From an uncultured Rhodoferax sp. (lineage in GTDB: Bacteria > Pseudomonadota > Gammaproteobacteria > Burkholderiales > Burkholderiaceae_C): DNA of 14,623 nucleotides. The DNA is taken from NCBI GenBank assembly GCA_936943465.1, contig CAKZJN010000175.1:1-14623 (forward strand), read 5' to 3'. Position numbers and translations under genes: made by a program. The notes beneath the pieces were generated by a model that was not told where the DNA came from, did no database searches, and saw only the letters and a program-made list of their open reading frames with translations. Position 1 is the first letter of the stretch. Each line of letters begins with the position of its first letter. Below are positions 14,468-14,623 of this stretch, one piece after another.

Positions 14468-14623
14468 TCAGGTTCGGCTAGTGATGGCCTGTGCTGCGGC
14501 GATGCCGCTGCGTACCGCGCCTTCCAGAGTGGCGGGGTAGGGGCCTTCAATATAGTCACCGCAAGCCCATAGGCCGGGCGCGATCGACTGCGTGGGGCGC
14601 ACAAGGCCGGGAGTGCAGGCAAA
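14468..14623 (-). CDS. C-terminus of an FAD-dependent amine oxidase-type oxidoreductase (partial)
   Basis: The last 51 codons and the TGA stop are present; the gene runs off the right edge. The fragment contains WACGDYIEGPYPATLEGAVR followed by SGIAAAQAI. This is the C-terminal FAD-binding signature of flavin monoamine oxidase/phytoene desaturase-type proteins, in which a GD..(x)n..P(A/S)T(M/L)EGAxRSG segment contacts the flavin. HpnE-type squalene-pathway enzymes share a similar ending, so hopanoid or carotenoid metabolism is possible but not shown. This gene would be upstream of the acylase gene in the same transcription unit. Confidence 0.8.
   Translation of the reverse strand, partial: FACTPGLVRPTQSIAPGLWACGDYIEGPYPATLEGAVRSGIAAAQAITSRT

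Overview
The window looks like chromosomal DNA of a betaproteobacterium, probably Burkholderiales and close to Comamonadaceae. I base this on the moderately high G+C coding sequence, the Sox gene order (soxY-soxZ-soxA-soxX-soxB) and the style of the housekeeping genes (ferrochelatase, Hsp15, an MdtA/MdtC-like efflux pair). Genus placement is inference only. Almost every base is coding, there is no gene-free stretch above 300 bases, and I see no mobile element, tRNA, rRNA or CRISPR array.

Bases 1-3765 (+ strand) are the 3' part of a thiosulfate-oxidation operon: the last codons of soxY, then soxZ, soxA, soxX and soxB. SoxYZ carries the sulfur intermediate on the C-terminal GGCGG arm of SoxY. 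SoxAX, which here looks like a one-heme SoxA plus a long, probably lipid-anchored SoxX, conjugates thiosulfate to that arm. SoxB hydrolyses the sulfone group off as sulfate. Three strong hairpins separate segments of this operon: soxZ|soxA, soxX|soxB (a terminator-like structure with a GNRA-type loop) and after soxB. A small membrane-anchored rhodanese (3844-4206) follows, and its predicted topology places the catalytic domain in the cytoplasm.

Bases 4207-5261 hold a 245-base leader with two tandem hairpins and an MscS-type mechanosensitive channel with unusual pore residues. From 5279 to 10082 the minus strand carries, in transcription order, an RND adaptor lipoprotein, an RND pump that overlaps it by 4 bases, and hslR (Hsp15), which starts 20 bases after the pump stop. 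The adaptor is preceded by a 7-bp inverted repeat that overlaps a possible promoter.

Bases 10188-11994 are a tightly packed divergent pair: hemH (ferrochelatase, minus) and a HAD-family hydrolase (plus), whose start codons are about 20 bases apart. The HAD gene ends in a 4-base stop-to-stop overlap with a minus-strand penicillin-acylase-family Ntn hydrolase (11991-14429). Upstream of that, the C-terminus of a flavin-dependent amine-oxidase-type oxidoreductase runs off the right edge.

I did not find a clearly new multi-gene system. The most unusual signals are the lipobox on SoxX, the Lys-Arg Tat motif of SoxB, the hairpin partitioning of the sox operon, the MscS pore substitutions and leader hairpins, and the promoter-less hemH/HAD divergence.
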